From Thermoanaerobacterales bacterium (GTDB lineage Bacteria; Actinomycetota; Acidimicrobiia; Acidimicrobiales; JACDCH01), in NCBI GenBank assembly GCA_017577565.1, contig PKRH01000136.1, positions 1 to 7,994 of the forward strand: a DNA stretch of 7,994 nucleotides, given 5' to 3'. The position numbers were made by a program, and so were the translations under genes. Position 1 is the first letter of the stretch; each line of letters starts with the position of its first letter. The notes under the pieces were generated by a model, which made no database searches, was not told where the DNA came from, and saw nothing but the letters and a program-made list of their open reading frames with translations. This document shows positions 5,899 to 7,994 of this stretch, one piece after another.

Positions 5899-5937
5899 GA
5901 CCGGCGCGGCACTGCGGTGGCGCCGGCCGCGCCGGTC
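5899..5937 (-). terminator. Perfect 12-bp hairpin at the acyl-CoA ligase stop
   Basis: GACCGGCGCGGC (5899-5910) and GCCGCGCCGGTC (5926-5937) are exact reverse complements with a 15-nt loop. The right arm overlaps the ligase stop codon (5936-5938), mirroring the hairpin at the stop of the opposing gene. No T-tract. Confidence 0.5.
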
Positions 5938-7786
5938 AGCCCGCGTACATCTCCTCGACCAGGTCGGCGAACCGCCGGAGCACGACGTCGCGCTTGACCT
6001 TGAGCGTCGGCGTCAGCTCGCCGCCGGCGATGGTCAGCTCCCGGGGCAGGATGCGCCAGTCCTTGATCTGCTCGGCGCGCGACCGCTCGGCGTTGACCTC
6101 GGCGACGGCCTTGGCGATCTCCTCCTGGACGACCGGGTGGGTGGCCAGGTCCTCGGTGCTGCCGTGGCCCTTCGTGGCCTGCAGCCGGCTCGCCACCGCG
6201 CTGTCGTCGAGGGCGATCAGGGCCGTCAGGTACTTGCGGCCGTCGCCGACGATGACGGCCTGGGAGATGAAGGGATGGTTCTGCAGCGCCGTCTCCATGT
6301 CCTGCGGCGCGATGTTCTTGCCCGTCGAGGTGACGAGCAGGTCCTTCTTGCGGCCCACGATCCGCAGGTAGCCGTCCTCGAGCACACCGAGGTCGCCCGA
6401 GTGCATCCAGCCGTCCTCGAGGAGCTCGGCGGTGGCCGCCGGGTCGTCCCAGTAGCCGGCGCAGACGTTGGGCCCCCGGACGAGGATCTCGCCGTCCTCG
6501 GCGATCTTGACCTCGACGCCGGGCAGGGGCTCCCCCACCGTCCCGATGCGGATGCGGCCGGGGCGGTTCATGGTCGTCGGCCCGCAGTCCTCGGTCTGGC
6601 CGTAGACCTCGGCGATGGGGATGCCGATGGCGTGGAACCACCGCACCAGGTCGGCGTGGATCGGCGCCGCCGCCGACACGAAGATCCGGCCCTTGTCGAG
6701 GCCCATCTGCCGGCGGACGCGGGCGCCGAGCGTGCGGTCGAGCACCATGTAGGCGAGCCGGTCGGCGAGCGGCACCCGGGGCCCGCCCTCCCGCTCGGCC
6801 ACCATCCGGAGCCCGAGCGCCTCGTAGCGCTCGAACAGCCGCTGGACGGGCGCCGGCTGCTGGGCGACGCCGGCCCGCACGCCCTGCTCGAACTTCTCCC
6901 ACACGCGCGGCACGGCGAAGAAGATCGTCGGCCGGCAGTCCTGGATGTCCTTGGGGACGGTGGCCAGGCTGCGGGCGAACCACGTCTCCCCGCCGGAGAC
7001 GATCTGCGCGATGTGGCTGACCACCCGCTCGGCCACGTGGGAGAGGGGCAGGAACGACAGGAACCGCTCGTCGGGGCCGACGCTGACGATGCTGGTCAGC
7101 GACTCGATGGTGGCGGTGATGTTGGCGTGGGTGATCATCGCCCCCTTGGGCGGGCCCGTCGTGCCGCTCGTGTAGACGAGGGTGGCGACGTCGTCGGCCT
7201 CGATGCCCCGCGACCGCTCGCGCAGGACGTCGGGGTGCTCCGCCAGGTGCTGCCGGCCGAGGGAGCGCAGGTCGTCGAAGGTGAGCAGCAGGTCGTCGTC
7301 CATGCCGTCGGGCGGGTCGGTCAGCATGACGACCCGCTCCAGGGCGGGCAGGCGGTTGCGGGCGAGCAGCACCTTGGCGAGCTGGTCGCGGTCGCCGACG
7401 AAGGCGACCCGGGCGCCCGAGTGGCCGAAGACGTGGGCCACCTGGCTGGCCGCGCCGGTCGGGTACGCGGGCACCGACACGGCCCCCGCGGTGATGATCG
7501 CGATGTCGGCCATGTGCCAGCGCGGCTGGTTGCCGGCCAGGATGCCGACCCGGTCGCCCGGCTGGACGCCGACCGCCACGAGCCCGGCCGCCGCCTCCCG
7601 CACGGCGTCGCCGTACTCGCGCCAGGTGATCTCCCGCCACGCGCCGTCGACGACGTGGCGCAGGGCGGTGCGGTCCGCCCACCGGGAGACCCGGTCGAAG
7701 AACAGGTCGACCAGGGTCCCGCCGACCTCCAGCGGCGGCGCTGCCTCGGCGGTCGTCGGGGGCCTGTGGGGAGACTGGATCGCCAT
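5936..7786 (-). CDS. Long-chain fatty acid-CoA ligase (FadD15/FAA1 type)
   Basis: A complete 616-residue AMP-forming ligase of the ANL superfamily. It activates a long-chain fatty acid to acyl-AMP, then acyl-CoA, for degradation or lipid synthesis. The ATP-binding P-loop is YTSGTTGPPKG (205-215); PLSHVAER (247-254), SAAAP (371-375), VYGQTED (394-400), SGDLG (463-467) and GRKKDLLVTSTGKNI (478-492) follow in order. The C-terminal PTLKVKR (593-599) holds the usual catalytic-lysine region. The full-length acyl-CoA synthetase pattern with GRKKDLLVTSTGKNI is that of long-chain ligases rather than acetyl-CoA synthetases or NRPS domains. ATG 7786 is firm: GAGGAG sits six bases upstream. No transmembrane segment is seen; family members associate with the membrane peripherally. 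It is monocistronic by layout: convergent hairpins lie downstream, and 69 nt separate it from the HTH gene upstream. Chain-length preference cannot be read from the sequence. Confidence 0.94.
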   Translation of the reverse strand: MAIQSPHRPPTTAEAAPPLEVGGTLVDLFFDRVSRWADRTALRHVVDGAWREITWREYGDAVREAAAGLVAVGVQPGDRVGILAGNQPRWHMADIAIITAGAVSVPAYPTGAASQVAHVFGHSGARVAFVGDRDQLAKVLLARNRLPALERVVMLTDPPDGMDDDLLLTFDDLRSLGRQHLAEHPDVLRERSRGIEADDVATLVYTSGTTGPPKGAMITHANITATIESLTSIVSVGPDERFLSFLPLSHVAERVVSHIAQIVSGGETWFARSLATVPKDIQDCRPTIFFAVPRVWEKFEQGVRAGVAQQPAPVQRLFERYEALGLRMVAEREGGPRVPLADRLAYMVLDRTLGARVRRQMGLDKGRIFVSAAAPIHADLVRWFHAIGIPIAEVYGQTEDCGPTTMNRPGRIRIGTVGEPLPGVEVKIAEDGEILVRGPNVCAGYWDDPAATAELLEDGWMHSGDLGVLEDGYLRIVGRKKDLLVTSTGKNIAPQDMETALQNHPFISQAVIVGDGRKYLTALIALDDSAVASRLQATKGHGSTEDLATHPVVQEEIAKAVAEVNAERSRAEQIKDWRILPRELTIAGGELTPTLKVKRDVVLRRFADLVEEMYAG

Positions 7787-7792
7787 CGGGAG

Positions 7793-7798
7793 CTCCTC
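7793..7798 (-). promoter_or_regulatory. Ribosome binding site of the acyl-CoA ligase
   Basis: Reads GAGGAG on the minus strand, six bases before ATG 7786. It fixes the start and is the strongest binding site on that strand in this window. Confidence 0.8.
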
Positions 7799-7800
7799 GG

Positions 7801-7816
7801 GTGGTCACGTCACCAC
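7801..7816 (-). promoter_or_regulatory. 16-bp dyad, candidate operator of the ligase gene
   Basis: GTGGTCACGTCACCAC is a dyad with a single mismatched pair (GTGGT and ACCAC arms, ACGT centre). It lies two bases upstream of the ligase ribosome binding site and just downstream of a TATCGT element, where a bound repressor would block initiation. The GTG-N10-CAC form loosely recalls TetR- or CRP-type sites. The regulator is not identified. Confidence 0.4.
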
Positions 7817-7823
7817 GGGACCG

Positions 7824-7829
7824 ACGATA
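7824..7829 (-). promoter_or_regulatory. Possible -10 element for the ligase gene
   Basis: On the minus strand this reads TATCGT, matching the actinobacterial TANNNT pattern. A start about seven bases on would fall at the edge of the dyad at 7801-7816 and give a short leader of about 30 nt. No convincing -35 hexamer is seen at normal distance. Confidence 0.3.
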
Positions 7830-7855
7830 CGGCCTCGACGGCCGAACCCGGCCCC

Positions 7856-7994
7856 CTAGCCGGGGTGGCGCCGGACACGCCGGACGCGGTCCGGCTCGAC
7901 CTGCTTCGCGAACAGCGTCGCCACCAGCTCGCCCCGGCTGGCCACCCCGACCTTGCGGAGCACGGACTTCACGTGGTCGCGCACGGTGTGGGGC
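7856..7994 (-). CDS. LuxR-family HTH regulator, C-terminal fragment
   Basis: Only the last 45 residues lie in the window; the rest is beyond the right edge. The visible part begins PHTVRDHVKSVLRKVGV and continues ASRGELVATLF, the recognition helix and last helix of a LuxR/GerE-type DNA-binding domain, which normally sits at the C-terminus of the protein. A basic tail (RVRRVRR) follows before the TAG stop. The input domain is not visible, so it may be a NarL/FixJ response regulator, a GAF-linked regulator or a large ATP-binding LuxR protein. It is upstream of the acyl-CoA ligase on the same strand with 69 nt between them, so it could regulate that gene, though the separate promoter-like element suggests separate transcription. 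Confidence 0.85.
   Translation of the reverse strand, partial: PHTVRDHVKSVLRKVGVASRGELVATLFAKQVEPDRVRRVRRHPG

Noticed and set aside
5317..5997. 226-codon plus-strand frame overlapping the 212-residue gene
   Set aside because: Arg/Pro/Ser-rich shifted reading that crosses the hairpin region and the end of the ligase gene.
4800..7808. 1002-codon minus-strand frame over the acyl-CoA ligase
   Set aside because: Shifted reading of the ligase that runs through the stop region and antisense to the 212-residue gene; no motifs.
1..7994. tRNA, rRNA, CRISPR array, insertion sequence or phage features
   Set aside because: No cloverleaf, repeat-spacer pattern, transposase, integrase or terminal inverted repeat was seen on either strand.

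Overview
The window is almost entirely very GC-rich (clearly above 70% by eye), with the strong G/C third-codon bias and heavy Ala/Arg/Pro/Gly use of a high-GC actinobacterium. A Ski2-like helicase of the kind actinobacteria carry with a DUF3516-type C-terminus, a GlnH-type solute-binding lipoprotein and a FadD15-type acyl-CoA ligase support that. The lineage cannot be fixed from the sequence; Acidimicrobiia or a relative is a guess. The first ~120 bases are different: 38% GC, T-rich, one CpG, excess TpG. They look foreign to the rest.

Layout. (1) 1-165: AT-rich segment and junction, then a run of ten C at 176-185. (2) 189-512, plus strand: a well-primed 16-codon reading frame whose stop overlaps the GTG start of a stand-alone acyl carrier protein (ACP). 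(3) 5076 down to 491, minus strand, probably one transcription unit in the order: single-pass membrane protein with a Pro/Thr-rich outer tail, GlnH-like amino-acid-binding lipoprotein, Ski2/DUF3516-type helicase, small cupin. Gaps are 49, 9 and 85 nt. The cupin end overlaps the ACP end by 22 nt. (4) 5184-5822, plus strand: a 212-residue protein I do not recognise, divergent from the membrane protein. (5) 5808-5937: three GC-rich hairpins between convergent genes. (6) 7786 down to 5936, minus strand: a complete long-chain acyl-CoA ligase with a strong ribosome binding site and a dyad plus -10-like element upstream. (7) 7994 down to 7856, minus strand: the last 45 residues of a LuxR-type HTH regulator, cut by the window edge.

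How the genes may fit together. The best candidate for an uncharacterised unit is the membrane protein / GlnH-like lipoprotein pair. In mycobacteria GlnH is an amino-acid sensor acting through the membrane protein GlnX on the kinase PknG, not a transporter component. Here no permease, ATPase, GlnX or kinase is present; instead a small single-pass protein precedes the lipoprotein and an RNA/DNA helicase follows it. The ACP and the acyl-CoA ligase both belong to acyl-chain metabolism but are over 5 kb apart, so no pathway link is claimed.
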